Below are positions 53,775 through 62,645 of a stretch of DNA of 64,000 nt, piece by piece. Below the pieces are notes generated by a model. The model was not told the DNA's origin and did not search any database. It saw nothing but the letters and a program-made list of their open reading frames with translations. Origin of the DNA: Peribacillus folii (GTDB taxonomy: Bacteria; Bacillota; Bacilli; Bacillales; DSM-1321); NCBI RefSeq assembly GCF_030271255.1, contig NZ_JASJOM010000003.1, positions 372,001-436,000 on the forward strand. Reading direction: 5' to 3'. Each line of letters begins with the position of its first letter. Position 1 is the stretch's first letter. A program made the translations under genes and the position numbers.

Positions 53775-54350
53775 ATGAATATGACATCTTTTATCTTTTA
53801 CTGTTTTATCGTTACGTTTACACCAGGACCGACCAATATCGTCATATTGACCACCGTGCATAACTCCGGCACTAAAAAGGCGATGGAATATACGTATGGA
53901 GCGACGATTGCTTTTGGTATCTTGCTCGCCATTTCTGCTATATTGAACACCTTTCTTGTAGCGGTGTTACCAAAGGTTTTGTTTGTCATGCAGATAATCG
54001 GTAGTTTTTATATGTTGTATCTTGCTTATCAAGTATATAATATGGATACAACCAAACCGAATGTAAACCAAATAGGAAGTTTCATGTCTGGATTTTTTAC
54101 ACAGTTTTTAAACCCAAAGGTACTGCTATTTACAATGACCGTAATTCCCACCTATATTATGCCCTATTATGTCTCAATGGCTCCAGTTACAATAAGCGTC
54201 GTCGCGATCACGATAATTGGGTTCCTCGCATTCATGGCGTGGGTGCTTTTCGGAGCTGTTTTCAAGGGGTTTTTACAGAAGTATAAAAGGATCGTAAATA
54301 TATTGATGGCTTTATTTTTAGTTTACGCTGCAATCATGATCTGGATATAG
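53775..54350 (+). CDS. LysE/RhtB family exporter
   Basis: A 191-aa, six-segment protein. It has the N-terminal TFTPGPTNIVILTTVHNSG, which is the LysE/RhtB signature (PGP at the end of helix 1), followed by YTYGATIAFGILLAISAI and FFTQFLNPKVLLFTMTVIPT. The family exports amino acids such as lysine, homoserine or threonine. ATG 53775 has AAAGGAG eight bases upstream; an in-frame ATG 11 codons earlier has no site. It is followed after 25 bases by an AraC regulator, a common pairing in Bacillus, where the regulator controls the exporter. Confidence 0.9.
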   Translation: MNMTSFIFYCFIVTFTPGPTNIVILTTVHNSGTKKAMEYTYGATIAFGILLAISAILNTFLVAVLPKVLFVMQIIGSFYMLYLAYQVYNMDTTKPNVNQIGSFMSGFFTQFLNPKVLLFTMTVIPTYIMPYYVSMAPVTISVVAITIIGFLAFMAWVLFGAVFKGFLQKYKRIVNILMALFLVYAAIMIWI

Positions 54351-54375
54351 GCAGGCTGCTTAAGAGGTGAGATAT

Positions 54376-55149
54376 ATGGAAAAGTTCATCTATAAAAAAT
54401 CGGCAGGCATAACGGCCTTGTCAGCAAGCATCACTGATTTTACGTATAAAAAGCACGCCCATCAAGAATATGCCATAGGAGTCACCTTGCGCGGGATTCA
54501 GCACTATAACCTGGATGGTCATTTACACTTGTCCTACGAAAATGGCATCATGTTCTTTAATCCGGAACAGGCACATGACGGAATGGCCCATGATGAGACA
54601 GGTCTTGACTATGTGATGCTGTATATCGATCCACAAATGCTTCTGGAGGTTATGGAGAAAAAGGATATCATCCTCTTTTCCAAACCCAATGTGTATGATG
54701 ATAAGCTTAAACAAGGAATATTACGGCTTTCCCATGCCATATTAAATGAAAAAGATGAGACATTGTGCAATGAATTACTTATAGCCCTTACCGATAGCCT
54801 AATCGAAACGGATCTTAAAACGTATAAGAAAGACCATAAGCTAATTAAAACAGCAAAAGATATGCTTCACTCCAACTTACAAAGCGTGCTTAAACTTGAT
54901 CAGTTGTGTAAAGAGCTAGATTTATCTAAGTTTCAGTTCATTAGATTATTCAAGGCCCATACTGGAATCACACCGTATCAATACTTCCTCAACTGCAGGT
55001 TAGAGCATGCAAAGCAGCTATTAGAAAAAAAACGAGATATTTATTCAGCAGTAGCCGAGTGTGGTTTTGTTGATTTAACCCACTTAAACAGACACTTTAA
55101 AAGCGTATACGGAACAACCGCCTATGAATATATGTCATCTATGAATTGA
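54376..55149 (+). CDS. AraC family transcriptional regulator
   Basis: A 257-aa protein. The N-terminal cupin-like sensor has HAHQEYAIGVTLRGIQHYNL and GIMFFNPEQAHDG, typical of regulators paired with LysE exporters. The C-terminal 100 residues carry the two helix-turn-helices (LDQLCKELDLSKFQFIRLFK, then IYSAVAECGFVDLTHLNRHF). GAGGTGAG precedes ATG 54376. It probably activates the upstream exporter gene in response to an amino acid. A longer start three codons upstream is not supported by the ribosome site. Confidence 0.9.
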   Translation: MEKFIYKKSAGITALSASITDFTYKKHAHQEYAIGVTLRGIQHYNLDGHLHLSYENGIMFFNPEQAHDGMAHDETGLDYVMLYIDPQMLLEVMEKKDIILFSKPNVYDDKLKQGILRLSHAILNEKDETLCNELLIALTDSLIETDLKTYKKDHKLIKTAKDMLHSNLQSVLKLDQLCKELDLSKFQFIRLFKAHTGITPYQYFLNCRLEHAKQLLEKKRDIYSAVAECGFVDLTHLNRHFKSVYGTTAYEYMSSMN

Positions 55150-55285
55150 AAAGAAGCATCAAGCAGCTATTTGGAATTCCGAAAATGCATGCCAACCTTG
55201 CTGGATGAAACAAAGCAGTGAGAAGACAACCCATCTGGATCGGCAAATCCCGTATGTTGGAACTTTCAGGGAGGGAGTAATCACC

Positions 55286-55663
55286 ATGCCATTAAAAGCA
55301 GGAGATATCATTATGTTTGCGCGGACTTTTACGCTAAGGGATGTTGAATTATTTACAGCTATTTCGGGTGATGAAGGGATTCACCATATCTCCCCGGACG
55401 AACAAGGAAGACTTGTCGTACAAGGGTTATTAACGGCAACGCTGCCAACAAAAATTGGCGGGGAGCATAACGTATTGGCCCGAACCATGAACTTTGAATT
55501 TTTGAGACCTGTATTTACAGGGGATACAATCAATTGTGTAGTTAAAATCGAGGAATTCGAAAAGCAAGAAAATGATAGGAGTGCTATCCATGCATCCTTC
55601 CTATGTAAAAACCAGAATGAAAAAGAAGTACTAAAAGGCAATTTCAAAGGAATAATTCTTTAA
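55286..55663 (+). CDS. MaoC-like hot-dog domain protein
   Basis: A 125-aa single-domain protein. It has the hydratase-2 pattern FTLRDVELFTAISGDEGIHH, in which SGDEGIHH stands where R-specific enoyl-CoA hydratases have (T/S)GDxNPIH, so the catalytic Asp and His are present but N-P is replaced. GLLTATLPTKIGGE and FEFLRPVFTGDTINC follow the family. It may hydrate an enoyl-CoA or simply bind an acyl thioester. The start at 55286 is preceded by GGGAGGGAG; an upstream in-frame extension of 27 codons lacks a ribosome site. Isolated gene, function uncertain. Confidence 0.75.
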   Translation: MPLKAGDIIMFARTFTLRDVELFTAISGDEGIHHISPDEQGRLVVQGLLTATLPTKIGGEHNVLARTMNFEFLRPVFTGDTINCVVKIEEFEKQENDRSAIHASFLCKNQNEKEVLKGNFKGIIL

Positions 55664-55948
55664 AACCTCCCATATACCTCATGTGTGCTTCAGTGAAATT
55701 GTTGAATGCCGCTAATCGTACATATACAAGCCTTGGGCAGCTGTATACAATATAAATTTCATTTATATGTTCATGTACTTGTTTTAAAGACTAGGCCAAT
55801 TTCTTCCGTATAACCTGAAGCGATTTTTTAAAGATAAACTTATAATTTGAGCGACTATGCGCGAATTTTGTACTAATCCTTATGAACAGGCCTGTTAACT
55901 CGCGATTTGACATGCTTACTCGTCCATTTGCTCCTTAATATCTTATCC

Positions 55949-55981
55949 AAAAGCATCTATCATATCGGATAGGTGCTTTTT
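55949..55981 (+). terminator. Intrinsic terminator
   Basis: AAAAGCATCTATC pairs with GATAGGTGCTTTT (one T-G pair) around ATATCG, with a T tail. It lies 285 bases after the MaoC-like gene, and 55664-55948 shows no gene. Confidence 0.85.
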
Positions 55982-56177
55982 GCCATTCTTCAGCTTTTCA
56001 TTAACATATTTAGCTAAGGAATTCTATCATGAATCATTGAAGAGTTTCTTACATATTCCTTCATTAATTAATCATCCTACACACCCTTTGCGATATTCGC
56101 TCTCCCTGCTGGAGGGAATTCTTTTTTGAACAAAATGCAAAATGCATACCAATATAAGAAAAGTTGCCAAAACAAGA

Positions 56178-56234
56178 TTGACAATGATAATCATTATCAT
56201 ATAAAATGATAAATGAAATTGATAATCATTTTCA
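56178..56234 (+). promoter_or_regulatory. Fur-controlled promoter with two Fur boxes
   Basis: TTGACA (56178-56183), a 16-base spacer and TATAAA (56200-56205). The spacer is filled by TGATAATCATTATCA (56185-56199), a perfect 7-1-7 Fur box. A second box, TGATAATCATTTTCA (56220-56234), has one mismatch and lies over the transcription start region. The downstream IDEAL, flavodoxin and Fe-S genes should be repressed when iron is sufficient. Confidence 0.93.
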
Positions 56235-56406
56235 TTTATTCCTCTGACAAATTCTTTTGGCTGTTAGTAAAAAGAACTTTGAAAAACTGAAGGGGAGACA
56301 TGTGATAAACAGAAATGAATCAAGATAGATAAATTATGAAAATAACCTAAACAGAAAAAGAACGGCAATTGTAGAAAAAAATAAATATATGCGGGGGATT
56401 AAACCA

Positions 56407-56805
56407 ATGGATAAAAATCATGTAATTTTAGAGCCATTTCAACATCAAGTAAGCTGTTGCTGTCCGGGGCAAAAGCATCTACATATGATCGACTTCTTTC
56501 CAGGGGATGTATGGACGATTACCGATGAGCGGAAATATGTCGATTGTCTAGGATGGCACTTTTTGATTGTGGTCAACGAAGAGTATCAGTTTTTTATGCA
56601 AGTGGCAGACATTGAGGAGCTGTATTCCAATGGCAGCATCTGCTCCATATTAGATTTGGATCTAAAATTAAACCATTTGAGCTTTAAAATCAACGAAGCC
56701 CTCGATGCACATGATCGGGAGTCATTTCTTTCATTTGCTGATCAATTGAGCAACGTACAGGAAATAAAGAATAAAATGAACACGGAAGATGTGCATGCTT
56801 ATTAA
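56407..56805 (+). CDS. IDEAL-domain protein, iron-regulated
   Basis: A 132-aa soluble protein. Residues about 95-120 (SFKINEALDAHDRESFLSFA) match the IDEAL domain, a helical motif common in Bacillus proteins. The N-terminus has a Cys cluster (QVSCCCPGQKH) that could bind metal or act in thiol chemistry. ATG 56407 follows GGGGG nine bases upstream; the frame could extend six codons earlier. It is the first gene after the Fur boxes, so it is predicted to be made under iron limitation. Its function is unknown. Confidence 0.75.
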   Translation: MDKNHVILEPFQHQVSCCCPGQKHLHMIDFFPGDVWTITDERKYVDCLGWHFLIVVNEEYQFFMQVADIEELYSNGSICSILDLDLKLNHLSFKINEALDAHDRESFLSFADQLSNVQEIKNKMNTEDVHAY

Positions 56806-56924
56806 GAAAACAGGCCGCACTTGCTAAGCTGAAGTGTAGGCTGTGATGCCGTTTTTTCTCCTGAAGCTACGAATGAAAGGATAAGCGGACACATAATAAG
56901 GGATTGTTGGAAGGGGAAAATAGC

Positions 56925-57383
56925 ATGTCTAAAATCATTTTGATTTTTGCCAGTATGAGCGGTAATACAGAAGAAATGGCGGACGCCATTGCAGCAGGAA
57001 TCAAGGAGAACGATGTGGATATAGAAATGATAGATATAATGGATAGTCCAGAAGCAACCATGCTTGCAGAATATGATGGTATCATATTAGGTGCATACAC
57101 GTGGGGAGATGGAGATCTGCCGGATGATTTTTTAGATTTTTATGATGAAATGGATGATGTGGATTTAACCGGAAAGAAAGCTGCCGTGTTTGGATCCGGT
57201 GATACTTACTATACACACTATTGTGCAGCTGTAGATATTTTGAGTGAAAAATTAAAGGAACGGGGTGCTGATATCGTCATGGAAGGGTTAAAAGTCGAGT
57301 TGACCCCAGAAGATGAGGATATCGAAAATTGCCAGGAGTTTGGTAGGGAGTTCATTAAGAAAAGTGTTGTTTCTTCCATGTAA
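56925..57383 (+). CDS. Flavodoxin
   Basis: A 152-aa short-chain flavodoxin. The FMN phosphate loop is SMSGNTEEMA, the isoalloxazine loops are YTWGDGDLPDD and GSGDTYYTHYCAAVD, and the protein is acidic. It carries electrons in place of ferredoxin when iron is scarce, for example to desaturases or P450s, as with YkuN/YkuP in B. subtilis. ATG 56925 has AAGGGG eight bases upstream. It lies 119 bases downstream of the IDEAL gene and shares the Fur-controlled promoter by position. Functionally this fits an iron-sparing response. Confidence 0.92.
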   Translation: MSKIILIFASMSGNTEEMADAIAAGIKENDVDIEMIDIMDSPEATMLAEYDGIILGAYTWGDGDLPDDFLDFYDEMDDVDLTGKKAAVFGSGDTYYTHYCAAVDILSEKLKERGADIVMEGLKVELTPEDEDIENCQEFGREFIKKSVVSSM

Positions 57384-57423
57384 AACAAGACAGCATATGA
57401 GCAAAGAGGAGTGAAGGTGATTG

Positions 57424-58194
57424 ATGGGGAAGGAATATCGGGTTTCGATTGCCACATTGACTGATTACCATTTACAAGATTTCATAAGATGTCCTTATCA
57501 ATTTTACTTTCATCACATTGAAGGAAAAAGCGCTGCCCACCAAAATTGGCGAAAAATGATTCAATTTGTGATCAATCAAGTTGTAAGTCGGTATTATAAG
57601 CTTCCTCCTGAGAGCCAGACGAACGAAAAAGTAAAGGAGCTCATAGACGAGTATTGGAGAGTCATTGATGTACGACAGTTCGAGTCAAAGATTCAGTATT
57701 ATATGACCCTTGCCAATATCACGGAACATTTAAGTCAATTTCTAACCGCTGGTAAAAATGAATATCCTCCTCTGTTTTTATATGAAAAGCTCAACATGAA
57801 TATTGATGAGCTTGGGACCGACCTTTCTTTAACTCTTGAAGTGGCAGAATGGTCAAGCAACTCATTCATCATCAAGAAATATTTGGTCGATACTACGGAA
57901 GATATGAACGTTTTATTTATTCATTTGATTTCAGTATTTTGTCAAATGGCATTTGGTCAATTACCGGATCGAATCGAAATCATCTCGCTTATGGACGGTA
58001 ACCTGAAAACGCACATTCCAACCGAGAAAGACGTTTCCAACGGCTTGAAGTACCTTAACATCATTAAAAATCTTTTGAAAGAACCTAAAAATTACATAAA
58101 AACGGATTGCGCAACGGTTTGCAATAGTTGTTCTTATCAAAAAAGGTGCTTTGAAGGCATTCATATGAATCATGAAAGTATTATAATGCAATGA
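57424..58194 (+). CDS. Cas4/AddB-like Fe-S protein with degenerate nuclease site
   Basis: A 256-aa protein. A Cys near the N-terminus in FIRCPYQFYF and a C-terminal CNSCSYQKRC (CxxCx5C) match the four-Cys iron-sulfur arrangement of AddB and Cas4 nucleases. The catalytic PD-(D/E)XK strand pair does not. The region that should read D...(D/E)xK is LSLTLEVAEWSSNSFIIKKY, without the acidic-x-K order. It is probably a nuclease-fold protein that keeps the Fe-S clamp but has lost cleavage. The start at ATG 57424 follows GAGGAGTGAAGG. It is 40 bases after flavodoxin, in the Fur-controlled group, and might sense or depend on iron supply. No gene of known function matches. Confidence 0.7.
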   Translation: MGKEYRVSIATLTDYHLQDFIRCPYQFYFHHIEGKSAAHQNWRKMIQFVINQVVSRYYKLPPESQTNEKVKELIDEYWRVIDVRQFESKIQYYMTLANITEHLSQFLTAGKNEYPPLFLYEKLNMNIDELGTDLSLTLEVAEWSSNSFIIKKYLVDTTEDMNVLFIHLISVFCQMAFGQLPDRIEIISLMDGNLKTHIPTEKDVSNGLKYLNIIKNLLKEPKNYIKTDCATVCNSCSYQKRCFEGIHMNHESIIMQ

Positions 58195-58289
58195 TATGTT
58201 CGCGGTTGCGTCCATGTTAGTATTATATGGGCACCAGCTGATGAAGGAAGAGAAAAATGACTTGAAAACGGGTAATTACATAATTTTTA

Positions 58290-58324
58290 AAGGCGGATCA
58301 TTCCATAACGGGATAATCCGCCTT
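58290..58324. terminator. Hairpin between convergent genes
   Basis: AAGGCGGAT and ATCCGCCTT are perfect 9-bp arms around 17 bases. A weak T-rich tail is present on the minus side, so it may serve the carboxypeptidase transcript as well as the iron operon. Confidence 0.65.
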
Positions 58325-58419
58325 ATGGTTTATATTACGTAAAACATCACCTGATATCCTCTAACCCTCAACTAAGAACATGGAAAAGGCGCTTATCGGT
58401 TCTTTCTCAAAATTGCTGA

Positions 58420-59298
58420 TCATTCATACCCGGTTACTATTACTCCATCGATATTGTTGCCCGAAATCTCGTAATGGTTATTTTGTGGTACTTTAATTGT
58501 CATGCGCTCAGAAACAAGGTAATAAGAAATCGTATATTGCACCCCGTTAACATTTGCAGAAGCGGACTTTTCTTTTTTGAGGAATTCTAAATATTCCTCC
58601 AAGACGAAATTTTTTTTATGCATGATCGCGCTGTGTGGCAAACCTACAAATCGGATATGCCAAGGTTCATATTGAATGCCTGTAACATCAATTTTATCCT
58701 TTGGATAGCGTAAAATAAAGCCGTATTTCCAAGCATTTCTTTCTATCCATTTTCCTTCCGCCGCTTCACTCATTTTCATCTGTGAAGAACCTACATCAAG
58801 GGATAAACCCAAATTGTGTTCACTATAGCCGGCAGGCAAGGCATAGTCGGGTCCCATTTCCCGGTAAAGTTCACGTTGCTTATTCATACCCCGGTATCCA
58901 CTATTTATCAAGAAATGATGAACCCCTTCTTTTTTGGCAGCCGTTATCATCTTCGAAAATGCAAGTGCGACATCCCTTGATAACTCAATATTGCCATCAA
59001 GCAATCCGTAGCCCTCTGTCAATTCCTTGTTTGCAAATAAATTTACGATATCCGACTTTTCACTCTCTGGATGAACAGGGAAGTCACTGTTGACCAAGAG
59101 CAGATTTCCTTGGTATACCTGTTCTTTGGAAATCTCTTTCCGCTGAATGTTTTTAGGAATGCCTATATCGGCTAATTTAACTTTTTCATATTGATCATAT
59201 GTTTGAATCTTCACTTTCTCTTGAAAAGCCGGTGCTATATAAATGAAACCAAAACCGATACTCAATCCAAAAAACAATAAATACCCCAACTTTTTCAA
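58420..59298 (-). CDS. D-alanyl-D-alanine carboxypeptidase, VanY type
   Basis: A 292-aa membrane-anchored or secreted peptidase with an N-terminal hydrophobic segment (LGYLLFFGLSIGFGFIYIA). The M15 metal site is present: the motif SGYRGMNKQ, the His and Asp of GYSEHNLGLSLDVG, and the Glu/His of YEPWHIRFVG. It removes the terminal D-Ala from peptidoglycan pentapeptides. The start is TTG 59298, nine bases after GGAGG. It is followed downstream, on the same strand, by nothing within the window and preceded by a sensor/regulator pair, a layout like vanR-vanS-vanY. No VanH/A/X homologues are present, so glycopeptide resistance is not implied. Confidence 0.9.
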   Translation of the reverse strand: MKKLGYLLFFGLSIGFGFIYIAPAFQEKVKIQTYDQYEKVKLADIGIPKNIQRKEISKEQVYQGNLLLVNSDFPVHPESEKSDIVNLFANKELTEGYGLLDGNIELSRDVALAFSKMITAAKKEGVHHFLINSGYRGMNKQRELYREMGPDYALPAGYSEHNLGLSLDVGSSQMKMSEAAEGKWIERNAWKYGFILRYPKDKIDVTGIQYEPWHIRFVGLPHSAIMHKKNFVLEEYLEFLKKEKSASANVNGVQYTISYYLVSERMTIKVPQNNHYEISGNNIDGVIVTGYE

Positions 59299-59416
59299 TG
59301 TAAGCTTCCTCCTTGATCTTATCTTCTTATAAGATAGGACAAACTTTTTAAAAAAAGAGTGGGGTAATTCTTAAATTTTTCTTAAATCATTCTTTGGGAA
59401 TTTAAGCTTCATCATT

Positions 59417-60523
59417 TTATCCAATTTCTTGGGGTAATCGAACTTCAAAAACGGTATGCCTAAAACTACTTTCGGCATGGATTGTCCCGTTATGCTGCTC
59501 CACGATATTTTTGGCAATGAACAGGCCGAGCCCTGTGCTGTCTCCTTGATGAGTTCGAGCTTTGTCACCGGTATAGAACATATCAAAAAGATGCGGCAGT
59601 TCATGTTGAGGAATGGGATCACCATAATTCACGACTTGGACAACCAATTCTCCGGAATGCATAAAGCCGTTAATGTCTACAAACTGACCATCTCTTCCAT
59701 AACGATTTGCATTGGTTAAAAGGTTTTCAAAAACACGGGCCAAGAGGGCTCCATCAGCAACAATGGGTAATTGGGGAGGAATATTCATTCGCGTGATTAT
59801 TTGGTTTTTTTCAAAAACAGGATATAATTCCTCGATTAATTGATTGAGCAAGTCAGCTGCATTAATTTGCTTTTTATACACTGGCAGCATGCCATAGTTC
59901 ATTTTTGTGATTTCGAATAATTCATCGATAAGCCGTTCCAAACGCTGAGATTTGGTAAATGCAATCGTTAGGAAATGTGTGACCTGCTCCTTAGTCAATT
60001 TTTCATCTTTAAGAATTAAATCGATATAACCTAAAACAGACGTAAGTGGCGTACGCAAATCGTGTGCCAAATTGACAATTAACTGATCCTTGCTGCTTTC
60101 CGAAAAATCGCCTCTCTCGATAGCTTCTTTCAACTTCTCGCTTGCCAAATTGATATCTTGGGCAATTTCCCTGAATTCATCATTTGATTTGATATGTACC
60201 TCATATGAGAAGTCTCCCCGGGCTAGATGGTGGATTCCTGTTGAAATCCTCTTGAAATAGGCCGAATAGGGCTTGGTCAGTACATAAAAAAACAATATCG
60301 AAAGCGGGATGAATAGTAGCAAAAAGAAGTTAATGTCACCAATTTCATTCATCATTTGACGATAAAAAGTCAGTCTGTCCCCAAACTGGACATAGTTATG
60401 ATAATAGATTTGAAGTCCCTTAAAGATTGAATAAGTGATGATTCCAGCCATAAGCATGCTTAAACCGAACAATAGCACCATCTTCGAACGAAAGCCTCGC
60501 ACAGCCCTAGCCATTGAATGCAT
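59417..60523 (-). CDS. Sensor histidine kinase, VanS-like
   Basis: A 368-aa two-transmembrane kinase. Helices at about residues 15-37 and 68-88 enclose a short extracytoplasmic loop. A HAMP linker (YFKRISTGIHHLARGDFSYE) follows, then the dimerisation helix with the phospho-acceptor His in VNLAHDLRTPLTSVLGYI and the ATPase region (N-box LLTNANRY, STGLGLFIAKNIVEQHNG). It signals to the response regulator that it overlaps by about 17 bases. The ATG at 60523 or at 60514 could be used. The kinase responds to a cell-envelope signal by analogy with VanS. Confidence 0.9.
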   Translation of the reverse strand: MHSMARAVRGFRSKMVLLFGLSMLMAGIITYSIFKGLQIYYHNYVQFGDRLTFYRQMMNEIGDINFFLLLFIPLSILFFYVLTKPYSAYFKRISTGIHHLARGDFSYEVHIKSNDEFREIAQDINLASEKLKEAIERGDFSESSKDQLIVNLAHDLRTPLTSVLGYIDLILKDEKLTKEQVTHFLTIAFTKSQRLERLIDELFEITKMNYGMLPVYKKQINAADLLNQLIEELYPVFEKNQIITRMNIPPQLPIVADGALLARVFENLLTNANRYGRDGQFVDINGFMHSGELVVQVVNYGDPIPQHELPHLFDMFYTGDKARTHQGDSTGLGLFIAKNIVEQHNGTIHAESSFRHTVFEVRLPQEIG

Positions 60524-61202
60524 ACCCGACACCCCAGACGGTTTTAATCCATACATTCTTCCGTGCATCTTTTTCGAGCTTTTTTCGCAATGTGCGAATA
60601 TGTACCATAACAGTATTTCCACTTTCAAAATAAGCTTCATCCCAGACGTGCTGGAAAATATTTTCGACACTATACACCTTCTTTGGGTGACTGGCCAATA
60701 AATGCAAGATATCAAACTCTTTTGGGGTTAGTTCGATGTTATCACCATATAAAGTAACGGTGCGCTGTTCAGGAGCAATAATGAGCCCGCCAAATTCCAA
60801 GGTCATTTTCTCATTTGTTATGGGGTGATTAAGCTTCGTGAAGCGTCGCAGCTGAGCATTTACACGAGCAACCAATTCCATGGGGATGAATGGTTTGGTC
60901 ATATAATCGTCCGCTCCGATCACAAGTCCATGTACCTTATCGAAGTCGGAGGTTTTCGCGCTCAAAAAAATGACAGGCATATTATGCCGTTCGCGAATGT
61001 GACGAATCACTTCATAACCATCCATTTTCGGCATCATTATATCCAAAATGAGCAAATCGATCGTTTGTGTCTCGGTCACCTCCAGGGCTTCTTGTCCATT
61101 CGACACTTTCATTACATGGTACCCCTCTTTTTCCAAAAGGATGGAAATAAGATCTGCGATTTCCTTTTCGTCATCCGCTATTAAAATTGATATACGTTTC
61201 AT
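60507..61202 (-). CDS. OmpR-family response regulator, VanR-like
   Basis: A 231-aa regulator. The receiver domain has the acidic pair D10/D11 and the phospho-acceptor D54 in LLILDIMMPKMDGYE, the Lys in YMTKPF, and the output winged helix ELTPKEFDILHLLASHPKKV, then VRTLRKKL-like VHIRTLRKKLEKD. GGAG is nine bases before ATG 61202. It forms a two-component pair with the overlapping kinase and probably controls the carboxypeptidase gene 58420-59298, about 120 bases past the kinase end. Its site was not identified. Confidence 0.93.
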   Translation of the reverse strand: MKRISILIADDEKEIADLISILLEKEGYHVMKVSNGQEALEVTETQTIDLLILDIMMPKMDGYEVIRHIRERHNMPVIFLSAKTSDFDKVHGLVIGADDYMTKPFIPMELVARVNAQLRRFTKLNHPITNEKMTLEFGGLIIAPEQRTVTLYGDNIELTPKEFDILHLLASHPKKVYSVENIFQHVWDEAYFESGNTVMVHIRTLRKKLEKDARKNVWIKTVWGVGYAFNG

Positions 61203-61585
61203 TCTTTTCCACTCCTATAGAAATTCCAATCAAATTGATTCAACGCTCATCGCTGCGGATCTCATTAGCAAGATCTTTCCAGCATGATCTTTCTTCCTTA
61301 TTCTTTTCCATTATATCTTTATCTACTTCAAGGATCTGCCCGTTTTATCTCCATTCCAATACTATTAATAATCAGCTGCATAAGCAACCTTCCATTACGC
61401 CTAGAGAAATGATACGGATGGAGGGACAGAAGAAGTCAGTAATAAAGATAGAAAAGGAAGGCCGTATATTTGCCTTTATTTTGATTTGTAATGTGGAAAG
61501 ACACAAATTCCGGACCAAAAAATGGTGGGAAAACGTCGTTGATTATTCAAACATAATCCTACAAAAAGAGAGATGCAATAATAAA
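61203..61585. other. Gap upstream of the response regulator
   Basis: A 136-codon plus-strand frame runs through this region but has no ribosome site and low-complexity, Ile/Arg-rich sequence. No promoter was assigned for the minus-strand operon, although it must lie here. Confidence 0.35.
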
Positions 61586-61612
61586 GCGATGGAATAGTGG
61601 GAATCCATCGCT
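61586..61612. terminator. Terminator of the cupin gene
   Basis: GCGATGGA and TCCATCGC are perfect 8-bp arms. A T-rich tail is visible in both directions, stronger for the plus side. Confidence 0.65.
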
Positions 61613-61621
61613 ATTAGTTTT

Positions 61622-62305
61622 TCAATAATAATAATATTGGGGATTTGCTGGTATTTGATAGTTATATGCCGGAGCAGGGTACACTTGGTTATCATATTGA
61701 TTGATATATTGCGGATAATGCTGATGCGGAAGCTGTGCTTGCTGCTCAGGTTGTTTTTCTTCTTCAGAACCGCGGTGGCAGTTGGATGTAGGACCGATGA
61801 ATGTCGCTGGCTGTACGGGGGCAACTGCTTTTTTCCATTGGTTTTCATCCATGCAATACGTGTGCGCCATGATATTTGCTGGCGTCAATTTGAGGATATC
61901 TGAACCAAGTACAACTTCGGGGGTTGGTGCATCGAAAATGGCCAGCAGGTGAGTATTATCAGATGCTGCGACTTCATAGTGCCACCAGCCTTGTGGGACG
62001 TTGGCCACTTGACCTGGCTTAAGGGGATAATTCTGGATTTGTTTCGTGAAAGGATTTAGCAATGAAACGGTTGCGGCACCGGAAATGCAGTAAACCAGTT
62101 CAGCGGCATTTTGGTGATAATGTGGTTCCACGACATTGTTTGAGCTCAGGTAGATATCTAGCAATGAAATATTTTCAAGTGTGTTCAATTGTTTGATACC
62201 TACTACATTGATATAGTTTTGATTATCTTTTTTAAAGAGATTGCTATTATTAACATCAAAGAAAAATTGTGTGGATGGGGATGTATAGTCCATATAAGAA
62301 ACCAT
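61622..62305 (-). CDS. Cupin-domain protein with Pro/Gln/Tyr-rich tail
   Basis: A 227-aa protein. A single germin-like cupin (EPHYHQNAAELVYCISGAAT, PLKPGQVANVPQGWWHYEVA) has a His-x-His pair and a Glu that could bind a metal. The last 60 residues are rich in Gln, Pro, Tyr and His, ending in a Tyr run (NPQYYYY), a composition typical of spore-coat or outer-layer proteins. The function is not known. An oxalate-decarboxylase-like enzyme is possible but the chain is shorter than those. It stands alone, with a ribosome site AAGGAATGATG. Confidence 0.7.
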   Translation of the reverse strand: MVSYMDYTSPSTQFFFDVNNSNLFKKDNQNYINVVGIKQLNTLENISLLDIYLSSNNVVEPHYHQNAAELVYCISGAATVSLLNPFTKQIQNYPLKPGQVANVPQGWWHYEVAASDNTHLLAIFDAPTPEVVLGSDILKLTPANIMAHTYCMDENQWKKAVAPVQPATFIGPTSNCHRGSEEEKQPEQQAQLPHQHYPQYINQYDNQVYPAPAYNYQIPANPQYYYY

Positions 62306-62574
62306 GAAATCATCATTCCTTTTCTAAGTACTTGATTCTGCAGGATATGTTAGTGGTTATTTTAATGTGCAAATGCCTAGGTCATTTTTTTGTTAATGTA
62401 TTTGCTGCCATCCATAATCAATCCGAAAGTGAAGACATGGCTCGTATACACGTGATTGCGGCAGCAGGGCATTAAAAAAGAATAGGGGAAAGTTTAGCTT
62501 GATTTTTTGCAACCTGTAAGAGTTAATCCGAATGTTTTGTATAATCGGAAATTTAATAAGCAGAATTTTTCCCA

Positions 62575-62604
62575 TTGCGTGTAATTAAATTACAGTGATA
62601 TAAT
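62575..62604 (+). promoter_or_regulatory. Promoter of the OPT transporter gene
   Basis: TTGCGT (62575-62580), an 18-base spacer and TATAAT (62599-62604), about 40 bases upstream of the start. The spacer holds the partial palindrome GTAATTAAATTAC. The rest of 62306-62574 shows no gene. Confidence 0.6.
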
Positions 62605-62645
62605 GTTCGCTGTGATTTTAAAGTTTAACATAGGAAGTGGCTAAA

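Noticed and set aside
56100..56129. TCCC/GGGA hairpin with T6 upstream of the Fur promoter
   Set aside because: The stem is only four pairs, too weak to call beside the strong terminator at 55949.
57424..58194. CRISPR-associated Cas4
   Set aside because: No repeats, no other cas genes and no intact nuclease motif.
58420..61202. Glycopeptide-resistance cluster
   Set aside because: No VanH, ligase or VanX gene is present; only regulator, sensor and carboxypeptidase are seen.
61187..61597. 136-codon plus-strand frame upstream of the response regulator
   Set aside because: Ser/Ile/Arg-rich low-quality sequence without ribosome site, overlapping the regulator start.
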